From: Magnetospirillum sp.
GTDB lineage: Bacteria > Pseudomonadota > Alphaproteobacteria > Rhodospirillales > Magnetospirillaceae
Direction: 5' to 3'
Length of the DNA stretch: 58,609 nucleotides
NCBI GenBank assembly: GCA_016183945.1
Contig: JACPDP010000001.1
Span: 1-58,609 of the forward strand
In this document: in pieces, positions 28,230 to 35,797 of the stretch
How positions within the stretch are numbered: position 1 is the first letter of the stretch
Layout of the letters: every line of letters starts with the position of its first letter
Notes under the pieces: model-generated
Seen by the model: the letters and a program-made list of their open reading frames with translations, nothing else
Databases searched by the model: none
What the model was told of the DNA's origin: nothing
Program-made: the position numbers and the translations under genes

Positions 28230-29072
28230 GTGCGACTTGAGGCGACATTCCGCGGGAACGACCGGTTGCCGGCGGATGTCATCGCCACCCTGGTACGCGA
28301 CCGGGCCGGCATTGCGCTTCACCGCGACAAGGACTACCTCATCGAGGGTCGTCTGCTGCCGTTGCTGAAGTCCCGTGGCTTTGCCAGCCTGGCGGGACTG
28401 GTCGCGGCCCTGGGCGGACCGGGCGGCGAGGCGCTGGCCGACACCGTGGTGGATGCGCTGACCACCAACGAGACCACCTTCTTCCGCGACATCCGCCCTT
28501 TCGAGACCCTGCGAAGAGAGGTGCTGCCCGCGCTGGTTGCCGGCCGCCCCAGCGGCGTCCCCCTGCGCATCTGGTGTGCCGCCGCCGCCACCGGTCAGGA
28601 GCCCTACAGCCTGGCGATGCTGTTCGACAGCGAGCCGGGACTGCTGGCCGGCCGCCCCTACCAGATCCTGGCCACCGACATCTCCCGCGAGTCCCTGGCC
28701 CGCGCCCGCGATGGGATCTATTCCCACTTTGAAATCCAGCGTGGGCTGCCGGCCTCGCTGCTGGTGCGCTATTTCCGTCACAGTCCCAACGGCCGCTGGG
28801 TGCTCGAGCCCACCATCCGCGACAAGGTTCGCTTCGCCGAGCACAATCTGATGACGGATCCCCGCCGGCTGGGGCCGTTCGACCTGGTGCTATGCCGCAA
28901 CGTGCTGCTTTATTTCGATCCGCCGACCAAGGGCCGCGCGCTGCATGCCGTGCGCGCCGCAATGGCCGACCACGCCGTCCTGATGCTGGGAGGAGCAGAA
29001 TCGCTGCTTGGCATCGACGCCCCCTTCGCCGCCATCCGAGGGCAAAACGGCTTCTTTTCGGTCAGGGAGTGA
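28230..29072 (+). CDS. cheR: CheR-type chemoreceptor methyltransferase
   Basis: 280 aa from GTG 28230, which has GGGG at good spacing. Residues 15-80 are the small CheR N-domain (DYLIEGRLLPLLKSRG). TNETTFFRDIRPFETLR and the SAM-binding region IWCAAAATGQEPYSLAML, then ATDISRESLARARDG and LVLCRNVLLYFD, are diagnostic. The usual first S in S-A-A-S-x-G-E-E-P is altered to AAAATGQEP. It methylates receptor glutamates with S-adenosylmethionine, probably including the chemoreceptor in this cluster. Three bases separate it from hemerythrin. Confidence 0.92.
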   Translation: MRLEATFRGNDRLPADVIATLVRDRAGIALHRDKDYLIEGRLLPLLKSRGFASLAGLVAALGGPGGEALADTVVDALTTNETTFFRDIRPFETLRREVLPALVAGRPSGVPLRIWCAAAATGQEPYSLAMLFDSEPGLLAGRPYQILATDISRESLARARDGIYSHFEIQRGLPASLLVRYFRHSPNGRWVLEPTIRDKVRFAEHNLMTDPRRLGPFDLVLCRNVLLYFDPPTKGRALHAVRAAMADHAVLMLGGAESLLGIDAPFAAIRGQNGFFSVRE

Positions 29073-29075
29073 GCC

Positions 29076-29492
29076 ATGGCCATCTTGACCTGGGACGACC
29101 GGTTCCTGCTTGGCCTTCCCGACATCGACCAGGAACACCGCATCCTGTTCGACCTGATCAACCAGTTGCACGACGCATACGCCGCCGGCCACGGCGGTGA
29201 GCGATTGGATGTCGTGTTCGGGGTCCTGGGCGACTACGTCACCATCCATTTCCGCCGTGAAGAGGACCTGCTGCGGGCCTGCCACTACCCCTATCTGGCA
29301 CCGCATCTGGCGGCCCATACCGTGTTCTCGACCAACGTCGACGACATGTTTCATCGCTATCGCCAGGGCGGCAACGAACAACTGGTGATCGAGCTGCTGG
29401 CAACACTTAGCAACTGGTGGCGTTTCCACGTCCTCGAAGACGATGCCGACTACGGCCGTTACGTCCACGACAAGGCCAGTTTGGGCGGTTGA
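29076..29492 (+). CDS. bacteriohemerythrin
   Basis: 138 aa. A four-helix O2-binding di-iron protein: first ligand in DIDQEHRILFD, then HFRREEDLLRACHYPYL, HLAAHTVF and FHVLEDDADYGRYV supply the His, Glu and Asp ligands in family order. It lies three bases after cheR, so oxygen binding may feed into the signalling block, or it may store or deliver oxygen for a microaerophile. A further hemerythrin-type C-terminus follows directly. Confidence 0.92.
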   Translation: MAILTWDDRFLLGLPDIDQEHRILFDLINQLHDAYAAGHGGERLDVVFGVLGDYVTIHFRREEDLLRACHYPYLAPHLAAHTVFSTNVDDMFHRYRQGGNEQLVIELLATLSNWWRFHVLEDDADYGRYVHDKASLGG

Positions 29493-29494
29493 GC

Positions 29495-29617
29495 GTGTAT
29501 CAACGGCTGGTTGTCAACCATGTCCTGGGCGAAGACAAGAAATACGTTCCCTTCCTCGCCAACCAGAGGCCCAATCCCACCGCCACCTGGACCCGGTTCA
29601 ACGGGCGCCAGTACTGA
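29495..29617 (+). pseudogene. hemerythrin C-terminal fragment (tandem-duplicate remnant)
   Basis: A 40-residue frame beginning at GTG 29495 carries VVNHVLGEDKKYVPFL, which matches the last helix of hemerythrins with the final His and Asp ligands (H-x4-D-x2-Y). The other four helices are missing. It starts two bases after the intact gene's stop and probably remains from an unequal deletion between tandem hemerythrin genes. Confidence 0.6.
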
Positions 29618-29785
29618 GCGGATTTTTTCGCCCGCTCGCCGCTTTGCATATCGGCGGGCATATGGCACGATGCGTCTGGGAATGAATGCGTGCCTTAGCG
29701 GGATCATGAGCTGTTCCATGCCTTTTATTCTGCGTCGCCGGGCTGTTCCAGCTGGTCGCCGGGCGACCGTGCCTGCGGCTGGTCC

Positions 29786-31258
29786 ATGAGCGCCGACTCG
29801 CCGGACACCGACGAGGACCGCCTCCTCATTTCGCTGATTGATAAGCTCGATGGCGTCAGCGAACGGCGCGTGCTGCTCGAGAGCATCGAGTTGATGATGC
29901 GCCTGCTCTATCGCCGGCCAAAGGAGCAGAACGCCGCCCCCACCATTTCCGGGCTGATGGAAATCCTGCAGGGACTCGGCAGCGCCTCCACCGCCGAAGA
30001 TCTGGCCAACGCCGGCCATCGCTGTTCCGACCTGCTGCGCAAGCTGCTTGGCCGCGAGAAGGCCGCCGCCGATGCGCCTCCCCCCTCCGCCGCCGCGCCT
30101 GTGACCCCGCCGGCGGCGATGAAGACCGCCACCACCACGGCCGCCGACGACGACATTTCCTATGAGGTGCCGGAGCACCTGGCCTACCTGCTCAAGCGCA
30201 TCTCCTACGAGTTGCCGCAGCCGGCGGCACCGGTGGGCAATTTCGGCAGTTTCGACGAGCTGTGCGAGGCCGCCGTGATGGCCCGCGTCGACAGCGTCCT
30301 CGTCTTCTTCCAACGCCGCAACCCCGAGATTCAGCGGGCGCTGCCGCCGCCATTCCTGCTTTCGCCGGAGTTCGCCGAGAACTTCCGCAAAGCGGTCAGC
30401 CGCTTCGTCTTGCCGGCGATCCGCGGAAGCCGCCAGATCCGCATGCAGGCGACCAGCTTCAAGTGGGAGGAGGCGACCACCGATTCGTTCTGGGACCACA
30501 CCAGCCGCCAGTTGAAGGAGAAGCTGCAACAGGTATGGATTCAGGCTTGGTGCGAACTCAAGCTGATCGAGACGCGCAAGCCCGATGGCACCAAGGTCTT
30601 CCAGGTCAAGAGCGAGACCAAGGGGCTGCGGGAGATGCTGCAGCCGCCGCATCCCGACACCTACGATCTGCCCAAGATCGGCAACCGCGAGCTGGATGTA
30701 TTCTGCTCGTTGTTGGATCCGGCCACCGACTGGTTCACCAGGCTCTCCGACATCTGGCAGACCTGCCACGATCTCTACGAGCAGGAGAAGGACCCGCGGG
30801 TGTTCCAGGACCGGGCCCGCGAGGGCGCCCTGCGCGACAACCTGTTGACCGCCTTCCAGCGCTTTCCCGACCAGTGGGCCGACTTCCTGGTGCTCACCTG
30901 CCACCGGGTCTTCCCGCGGGTCAACTGCGCCTTCATCGAGAAATTCACCACCAATGTCGGCTCCACCGACGCCGAGCGCGAGCGGCACCTGCCGTTCGTC
31001 ATGCGCTACCTCTACCAGGTCAAGGACAACCCCGAGATATCGGTGTGGGAGCGCAAGGAAGAGAATGACTGGGTGCAGAAGGCCCAGGAGCTGCGCCGCT
31101 GGCTGCGGGGCGACGACGACGACCAGAGGGGCGATGCCGGCACTTGGAAAAAGAAGGAGCCGGACCCCCGGACCAAGGTGGCCGAGAGCTGGATCGGCCA
31201 GCCCGCCGCTTCGAAGACCGAGGCCGCAGCCCCGCCCAAGCCCAAAGCAGGCGGCTGA
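29786..31258 (+). CDS. uncharacterised 490-aa protein
   Basis: I do not recognise the family. It is soluble, with no signal peptide or membrane segment. Residues 1-90 are helical and acidic, 90-125 are an alanine/proline-rich linker, and 125-440 form a conserved-looking helical domain rich in Trp and Phe (FKWEEATTDSFWDHTSRQLK, LLDPATDWFTRLSDIWQTCH, RFPDQWADFLVLTCHRVFPR). The tail is charged and proline-rich. Composition and codon use match the chromosomal neighbours. The 168 bases before it hold small inverted repeats but no gene; the ribosome binding site is poor. Confidence 0.75.
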   Translation: MSADSPDTDEDRLLISLIDKLDGVSERRVLLESIELMMRLLYRRPKEQNAAPTISGLMEILQGLGSASTAEDLANAGHRCSDLLRKLLGREKAAADAPPPSAAAPVTPPAAMKTATTTAADDDISYEVPEHLAYLLKRISYELPQPAAPVGNFGSFDELCEAAVMARVDSVLVFFQRRNPEIQRALPPPFLLSPEFAENFRKAVSRFVLPAIRGSRQIRMQATSFKWEEATTDSFWDHTSRQLKEKLQQVWIQAWCELKLIETRKPDGTKVFQVKSETKGLREMLQPPHPDTYDLPKIGNRELDVFCSLLDPATDWFTRLSDIWQTCHDLYEQEKDPRVFQDRAREGALRDNLLTAFQRFPDQWADFLVLTCHRVFPRVNCAFIEKFTTNVGSTDAERERHLPFVMRYLYQVKDNPEISVWERKEENDWVQKAQELRRWLRGDDDDQRGDAGTWKKKEPDPRTKVAESWIGQPAASKTEAAAPPKPKAGG

Positions 31259-31264
31259 ATTTTC

Positions 31265-31294
31265 TTGACGGGGTTCGGCGCAGCCCGCACTTAT
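31265..31294 (+). promoter_or_regulatory. candidate promoter of the maf operon
   Basis: TTGACG, 18 bases, ACTTAT, seven bases after the stop of the 490-aa gene and about 35 bases before the small ORF. The -35 box is strong and the -10 box weak. It would drive the small ORF, maf, RNase E/G and yacG, which overlap or nearly touch. Confidence 0.45.
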
Positions 31295-31327
31295 TTCCGC
31301 CCGATTCCGGCCCCGCGTGGAGGACCA

Positions 31328-31372
31328 ATGGCGAGCGAGCATTCCGTCCCCCAACCAATGCGCCGCACGTAG
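31328..31372 (+). CDS. 14-codon ORF with strong ribosome binding site, leading into maf
   Basis: ATG 31328 follows GGAGGACCA and encodes MASEHSVPQPMRRT before TAG, six bases ahead of the maf GTG. maf itself has no recognisable ribosome binding site. The small ORF could deliver terminating ribosomes to maf by coupling. In many relatives infA precedes maf; this peptide does not resemble IF-1. Confidence 0.45.
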   Translation: MASEHSVPQPMRRT

Positions 31373-31378
31373 CCGCCG

Positions 31379-31957
31379 GTGGACAATCCCGGCCTGATCC
31401 TGGCATCGGCCTCGCCGAGGCGCCTCGACCTGTTGCGGCAGATCGGCGTCGAGCCCGCCGCCGTCGAGCCCGCCGAGATCGACGAGACGCCCACCAAGGG
31501 CGAGCTGCCCGCCCCCCATGCCGAGCGCCTCGCCGTCGAAAAGGCCGCGGCGGTGGCGGCGCGCCACCCCGGATTGTTCATCCTCGGCGCCGATACCGTG
31601 GTGGCCTGCGGCCGGCGCATCCTGCCCAAGGCCGAGGACGCGCGCACCGCCAGGCGCTGCCTTGAGCTGCTGTCGGGCCGCCGCCACCACGTGCTGGGCG
31701 GCGTCTGCCTCGTCACCCCCGAGGGCCGCACCGTCAGCCGTCTGGTGGACACCACCGTGACCTTCAAGCGCCTGTCGGCGGCCGAGATCGACGCCTACCT
31801 ATCCGGCGGCGAGTGGCGCGGCAAGGCCGGCGGCTACGCCATCCAGGGCCGCGCCGCGGTGTTCGTGCGCCAGGTCAACGGGTCCTATTCCAACATCGTC
31901 GGGCTGCCCCTGTACGAAACCGCCGCCCTGCTGCAGGGGCGGGGTTACGGTGGCTGA
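31379..31957 (+). CDS. maf: Maf-type nucleotide pyrophosphatase
   Basis: 192 aa. LILASASPRRLDLLRQIGV is the family signature, ILGADTVVACGRRILPKAED carries the catalytic acidic residues and GYAIQGRAAVFVRQVNGSYS is the second conserved block. Maf/YhdE/YceF proteins hydrolyse dTTP, UTP or modified pyrimidine triphosphates to monophosphates. GTG start; the gene overlaps the RNase E/G gene by 8 bases. Confidence 0.93.
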   Translation: MDNPGLILASASPRRLDLLRQIGVEPAAVEPAEIDETPTKGELPAPHAERLAVEKAAAVAARHPGLFILGADTVVACGRRILPKAEDARTARRCLELLSGRRHHVLGGVCLVTPEGRTVSRLVDTTVTFKRLSAAEIDAYLSGGEWRGKAGGYAIQGRAAVFVRQVNGSYSNIVGLPLYETAALLQGRGYGG

Positions 31958-33053
31958 GGCCGAGGAAATCCTGTTTGCCTGGGGTCCGGGGGAATCGCGT
32001 CTCGCCCTGGTGGCCGGCGGCCGCGTGGTGGAATTCGCCGTCGATCGGCCCGAGTTATTGGCCGGAGCCGTGATGCTGGGCCGAGTCGTCGAGGTCAACC
32101 CTGTCCTCGACGCCGCCTTCGTCGACATCGGCGCCGACCGTCCCGGCTTCCTGCCCGGCGCCGCGGCGCTCGGCCTCAGCCAGGGGAAAGCGGTGACGGT
32201 CGCGGTGCGCGCCGATGCCCGCGGCGGCAAGGGCGCCCTGCTCAGCCCGGCCGAGCCGGCCCAAACCGCCGCCGCCAAGCCCCCAGCCCTGCTGAGCCGG
32301 CCGCACCCGCTGGCCCGCCTGCTGGCCGCCCACCCAACGGTGCGCCGCGTCCATATGGACGATGCCGCCGCCCTGGCCGAGGTTCGCCCCCAATTCCCCG
32401 ATCTGGTGGAGCACCACCGCGACGGCTCCGCCTTCTCGCTCTACGACGCCGAGGAGACCTTCGAGCAGGCGCTGGCGCCGGTGGTGGCACTACCGTCGGG
32501 CGGGCGGCTGACCATCGAGCCCACGACGGCATTGACCGCCATCGACGTCGACTCCGGCCCTGGCCGCCCCGACGATGCCAACCGCGAGGCGGTGGAGGCC
32601 ATCGCCCGCCAGCTCCGCCTGCGCGGCATCGGCGGCCAGGTGACGGTGGATTTCGTCTCGACCAAGGGCCGGCGAGGCTCCTACAAGCTGGCGGAAGCGC
32701 TGAAGCGCGCGGTGGCGTCGGACCCGGTGCCCACCCATGTCTTCGGGGTGACGCCCCTGGGCATGGTGGAACTGACCCGCGAACGCCGCGGCCCCTCGCT
32801 GGCCGAACTGATGGTTGAACGCAGCCAGGGCGCCAGCCCGCGCGCCGCCGCCATGGCCGGCCTCCGTCGCCTGCTGTGCGAAGCCGCCAGCCGCCCCGGC
32901 CTCGCCCCGGTGCTGGTGGTGGCCCCCGAGGTGGCGGCCGCCCTGGCCGCCTGCCCGGAAGCGGTGGCCGAGACCGAACGCCGGCTGGGGCGAGCCCTGA
33001 CGGTCCGCACCGAGGCCGGACGCCTGCGCGAAGATGTGGGAGTGGATGGATGA
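31950..33053 (+). CDS. short RNase E/G-family protein
   Basis: 367 aa. An N-terminal S1-like barrel (residues 1-80: VVEVNPVLDAAFVDIGADRP, GFLPG) is followed by the DNase I-like catalytic part, with the metal aspartates in TAIDVDSGPG and VTVDFVSTKGRRGSYK. It is much shorter than RNase E or G; the zinc-link CPxC motif and the 5'-sensor region are reduced or absent. This maf-linked short form is common in alphaproteobacteria. It probably cleaves RNA, but the substrate is unknown. GTG start, overlapping maf. Confidence 0.8.
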   Translation: MAEAEEILFAWGPGESRLALVAGGRVVEFAVDRPELLAGAVMLGRVVEVNPVLDAAFVDIGADRPGFLPGAAALGLSQGKAVTVAVRADARGGKGALLSPAEPAQTAAAKPPALLSRPHPLARLLAAHPTVRRVHMDDAAALAEVRPQFPDLVEHHRDGSAFSLYDAEETFEQALAPVVALPSGGRLTIEPTTALTAIDVDSGPGRPDDANREAVEAIARQLRLRGIGGQVTVDFVSTKGRRGSYKLAEALKRAVASDPVPTHVFGVTPLGMVELTRERRGPSLAELMVERSQGASPRAAAMAGLRRLLCEAASRPGLAPVLVVAPEVAAALAACPEAVAETERRLGRALTVRTEAGRLREDVGVDG

Positions 33054-33226
33054 CCGAGACCGTGACGACCAAGCCCTGCCCGACCTGCGGCAAGCCGGCG
33101 ATCGAGCAGAGGTACCATCCGTTCTGCTCGGCCCGATGCGCCGACCTCGACCTTCACCGCTGGCTGAGCGGCGCCTACCGAGTGGAGACCGAGGAGACTC
33201 CCGAGGACGCCCCACCGCCACCGTGA
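33050..33226 (+). CDS. yacG: YacG-type zinc protein, DNA gyrase inhibitor family
   Basis: 58 aa. The ATGA overlap with the preceding stop fixes the start. PCPTCGKPAIEQRYHPFC followed by SARC supplies the four zinc cysteines, and DLHRWLSGAYRV the conserved tail. YacG proteins bind GyrB and inhibit gyrase. The small size and position after maf and RNase E/G are standard in this class. Confidence 0.9.
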   Translation: MTETVTTKPCPTCGKPAIEQRYHPFCSARCADLDLHRWLSGAYRVETEETPEDAPPPP

Positions 33227-33246
33227 ACTTTTCCGCCAACTGGGGC

Positions 33247-33276
33247 TTGACCGCCCCCCCGAAACCGCACTATAAG
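33247..33276 (+). promoter_or_regulatory. promoter of tRNA-Phe
   Basis: TTGACC, 18 bases, TATAAG: close to the sigma-70 consensus, 28 bases before the mature tRNA start. It sits inside the otherwise empty stretch after yacG. Confidence 0.75.
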
Positions 33277-33304
33277 CGCCGTCTCTTGTCCAGAGAGCGC
33301 TTGT

Positions 33305-33380
33305 GCCCGGGTAGCTCAGTTGGTAGAGCATGCGACTGAAAATCGCAGTGTCGGTGGTTCGACTCCGCCCCCGGGCACCA
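33305..33380 (+). tRNA. tRNA-Phe (GAA)
   Basis: 76 nt with encoded CCA. Acceptor arms GCCCGGG/CCCGGGC pair perfectly, the anticodon loop is CTGAAAA with anticodon GAA, and the T arm has GGTTCGACTCC. Own promoter upstream and strong terminator downstream. The right end of the Mu-like prophage lies about 95 bases further on. Confidence 0.97.
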
Positions 33381-33384
33381 CTCT

Positions 33385-33417
33385 AAGCCCCTGAAAGGTA
33401 ATGCCTTTCGGGGGCTT
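33385..33417 (+). terminator. intrinsic terminator of tRNA-Phe
   Basis: Arms AAGCCCCTGAAAGG and CCTTTCGGGGGCTT form a 14-bp stem with one G-U pair and a 5-base loop, followed by T-rich TTTCCATTT. Confidence 0.85.
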
Positions 33418-33474
33418 TCCATTTCGGGCGCCTCCCAAGCATGCACGGCAAAGGTAACGCCTCAGGTAACTCCT

Positions 33475-33560
33475 TGTAGCGCGGTGGCCGTTTTTAGACA
33501 GATTGGTGTAGCGCGCCAAACAGTTTTGGCCCGGACGACACTTAGGTTTGGCCCGCAGTG
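33475..33560 (-). repeat. putative right end of the Mu-like prophage with transposase-site repeats
   Basis: TGTAGCGCG occurs twice, at 33475 and 33507, 32 bases apart, each followed by an AT-rich stretch (GTTTTTAGACAG and CCAAACAGTTTTGG). TTTAGG/TTTGGCCC elements follow up to the methylase stop. Mu-type elements begin with TGT and carry two or three transposase-binding repeats at each end. This lies between the tRNA terminator and the last phage gene. The exact boundary and 5-bp target duplication cannot be proved without the other end. Confidence 0.5.
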
Positions 33561-33567
33561 AACCCGT

Positions 33568-34404
33568 TCACCCGGCCCCATTCCCGCCCCCGATGATGAT
33601 GACCTCACGAGCCGCTTTGACGCGCCCTCGGCCGCCCGCCGAGTAGCTGGTGCTGACCTCCCTGATCTCGCAGCCGGCGAAGGCCGCGCGGACCTCTGGG
33701 CAGTCGGCGTTGGAGGTGATGAACCGCCCTTGAATGCCCTTCAAAACGCTCGCCAACCGCTCCAGATCGTCGGGGCGGAACAGGTGCTTGCCGTAGTAGC
33801 CCTCCGATCCAGCATAAGGCGGATCGACGTAGAACAGGGTGAACGGGCGGTCATAACGCCGGATGAATGCCTCAAAATCGAGACACTCCAGCACGACACC
33901 CGCCAGCCGCTCGTGCAGTTCGGCGAGGCGCTGCGCCAGCAACGTCACGTTGAATCGGCCACCTCGACGAGGATCGACACCGAAGGTCCGTGTGGCCACC
34001 TTGCCGCCGTAGGCCGTAGCCTGGAGGTACAGGAAACGGGCCGCCCGCTCCAGGTCGGTCAGGGTCTCGGGGTCGGTGGCCACCAGGCGCTCGAAGGCCG
34101 ACCGGCTGGTGACCTGGAAGCGCAGCATCTCCATGAACTGGGGATAGTGCCGCTGCAGGATGCGGAAGAAGGTGGCCACGTCGCGCGAGGCGTCGTTGAT
34201 CACCTCGGATTTGGGGGCGCGGGCGCGCCTTAAGAAAACGCCGCCCATGCCGACGAAGGGCTCGGCATAGGTGGCGTGGGGCGTGGCATCGATCAGCGCC
34301 ACCACCCTGGCGGCCAGGTTGCGCTTGCCGCCCACATAGGCGGCGGCCGGGGCGACGGGGCGCACCGGGTTCAGAGGGGTATCAGTGGTATCCGTGGACT
34401 CCAT
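33568..34404 (-). CDS. prophage D12-class DNA adenine methyltransferase (Dam-like)
   Basis: 278 aa. YVGGKRNLAARVVALI and YAEPFVGMGGVFLRR form the SAM site, FYVDPPYAGSEGYYG carries the catalytic DPPY, and TSNADCPEVRAAF the late conserved block. N6-adenine methylation of GATC-like sites would protect phage DNA or alter expression. It is the last gene before the prophage right end, the position of the mom DNA-modification gene in Mu. GAGAAG precedes the ATG. The 147 bases to the tail gene hold no clear ORF. Confidence 0.9.
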   Translation of the reverse strand: MESTDTTDTPLNPVRPVAPAAAYVGGKRNLAARVVALIDATPHATYAEPFVGMGGVFLRRARAPKSEVINDASRDVATFFRILQRHYPQFMEMLRFQVTSRSAFERLVATDPETLTDLERAARFLYLQATAYGGKVATRTFGVDPRRGGRFNVTLLAQRLAELHERLAGVVLECLDFEAFIRRYDRPFTLFYVDPPYAGSEGYYGKHLFRPDDLERLASVLKGIQGRFITSNADCPEVRAAFAGCEIREVSTSYSAGGRGRVKAAREVIIIGGGNGAG

Positions 34405-34551
34405 TCGCTTCTCTACTCATACTCGCCCCGCCCGTGGCACGGGTGCGGGGATGGCCATGATCGGCCGGTTCTGGTCATGCGGGTGGTGATGACTTTCCCG
34501 CGGCTCTGGGTGTTGACGCACCCATCCCCCCGCCGGCCGTAGTCGGCGAGA

Positions 34552-35589
34552 TCAATCCTTCACTTCGCCCTTGGGCGTCTCGCCCTCGACCTCCGTGCGC
34601 AGGCCACCGGACTTGTCGAGGCTGTGGGTGGCCCGGGTGATCGTCCAGGTGCCGCTGGCGACGTCGCCCAGCCCCGACACGGTCATCTTGCCCTCGGCGC
34701 CCAGCCCGGGGCGGCCGGGCACCACCGCGCCGCTGAACGTCCCCACGCCCCTGGCCAGCGCGTCGAGCTTGGCGCTCGCGGCGGCCTGGGCCTGGGATGC
34801 GTCGGGGTATTTCTGGCGGATGGTGTGGGTGGGGCCGTCGCCGCCGCCCATCTTGATGGATTCCGGCTGGCCGGTGGCCGGGTTGTGCCACTGGGCCACG
34901 ACGGAGCCGTACTTGCCCCGCTCGGCCTGGGTGGCGCGGTAGCTGCGGAAGTCGCCGGGGCCGAGCGAGACGCTGGGCATGGCCTTGCCCGACGCCGACT
35001 TGGCTTCGCCCCTGGGCACGAACAGCAGGCGCCCCGCAACCGGCTTGGCCACCGCGTCGTAGGTCTTGGCCACCCGGGTCAGCAGGTTGAGGTCGCTCTC
35101 GTTGGTCTGCGCAAGATTGGCCACGGCGATCTGCGCCAACTGGGGCGAGACGGCCGGGATCAGCTGGTGTTCGCCGGCGATGGTCTTGACCAGGTCGCCG
35201 ATGGTGATCTGGTCCCAGCCCCGGGTCTTCTGTTCCTTGAAGCTGGTCCGCATGTCGGCCGCCTTGCCCTTGATGGTCAGGGCGTGGGGCGGGCCTTCGG
35301 CCTCGATCTCGTCGACGACGTACTGGCCCATATGGACGAGGCCGCCGCCGGCTCCGCCGGCAGCACCATTGATTGCGGGCGTATGCCCGCTGGCCTCGTA
35401 GCCCATCCACACCTCCAGCTTCGCGCCCTTGCGGGGTGCGGCGATGGTCAGGCCGCGGTTGTCGAGAGTGAGCGAGACGGTGTCGCTCGCGATACCGGCC
35501 TCGTCGGTCACCACCAGCTGCAGCAGGCGCTTGGCGCAGGCGGCGGTGATGTCGGCGCCATCGGCCGAGATCTTCCAGATCGGCTTCAC
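34552..35589 (-). CDS. P2 gpD-like tail tip / late control protein
   Basis: 345 aa from GTG 35589, eight bases after the gpX stop; the longer ORF upstream is a shadow. It matches the phage late control D / VgrG-like fold: SDTVSLTLDNRGLTI, EVWMGYEASG, MGQYVVDEIEAEGPPH, then NESDLNLLTRVAKTYDAVAK. In contractile tails this trimer caps the tube at the baseplate, above gpV. Tail order U, X, D is exactly that of P2. Confidence 0.88.
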   Translation of the reverse strand: MKPIWKISADGADITAACAKRLLQLVVTDEAGIASDTVSLTLDNRGLTIAAPRKGAKLEVWMGYEASGHTPAINGAAGGAGGGLVHMGQYVVDEIEAEGPPHALTIKGKAADMRTSFKEQKTRGWDQITIGDLVKTIAGEHQLIPAVSPQLAQIAVANLAQTNESDLNLLTRVAKTYDAVAKPVAGRLLFVPRGEAKSASGKAMPSVSLGPGDFRSYRATQAERGKYGSVVAQWHNPATGQPESIKMGGGDGPTHTIRQKYPDASQAQAAASAKLDALARGVGTFSGAVVPGRPGLGAEGKMTVSGLGDVASGTWTITRATHSLDKSGGLRTEVEGETPKGEVKD

Positions 35590-35593
35590 GGCG

Positions 35594-35797
35594 TCAGTCC
35601 CACAGCTTGACCATGGTCGGCGCCGACACCGGCTCGGCCAAGTCCGGCAGCTCGATCTCCAGCCCGGCCGGCAGGATGGGGCCAAAGCCGGCCAGACCGG
35701 GGTTGGCCTCGTAGACCGCCTCGGCCGCGCTCTCGCGGCCGTAATAGCGCCAGCAGATGGCGTCGAGGCGGTCGCCCTGCCTGGTGCGGTACCTCAT
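35594..35797 (-). CDS. P2 gpX-like tail protein (LysM-type)
   Basis: 67 aa. RTRQGDRLDAICWRYYGRES is followed by a short LysM-like tail with YEANPGLAGFGPILPAGLEI. The family is a small tail or baseplate protein with a peptidoglycan-binding fold, encoded between gpU and gpD. The start overlaps the end of gpU by 4 bases. Confidence 0.88.
   Translation of the reverse strand: MRYRTRQGDRLDAICWRYYGRESAAEAVYEANPGLAGFGPILPAGLEIELPDLAEPVSAPTMVKLWD

Noticed and set aside
33385..33417. CCCCTGAA-like half site near tRNA-Phe as a third copy of the phage palindrome
   Set aside because: It is part of the 14-bp terminator stem, with a different right arm, and lies outside the putative prophage end.
33316..33519. 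67-aa minus-strand ORF ending GVEPPTLRFSVACSTN
   Set aside because: It is antisense to tRNA-Phe; this ending is a common spurious translation across tRNA genes.
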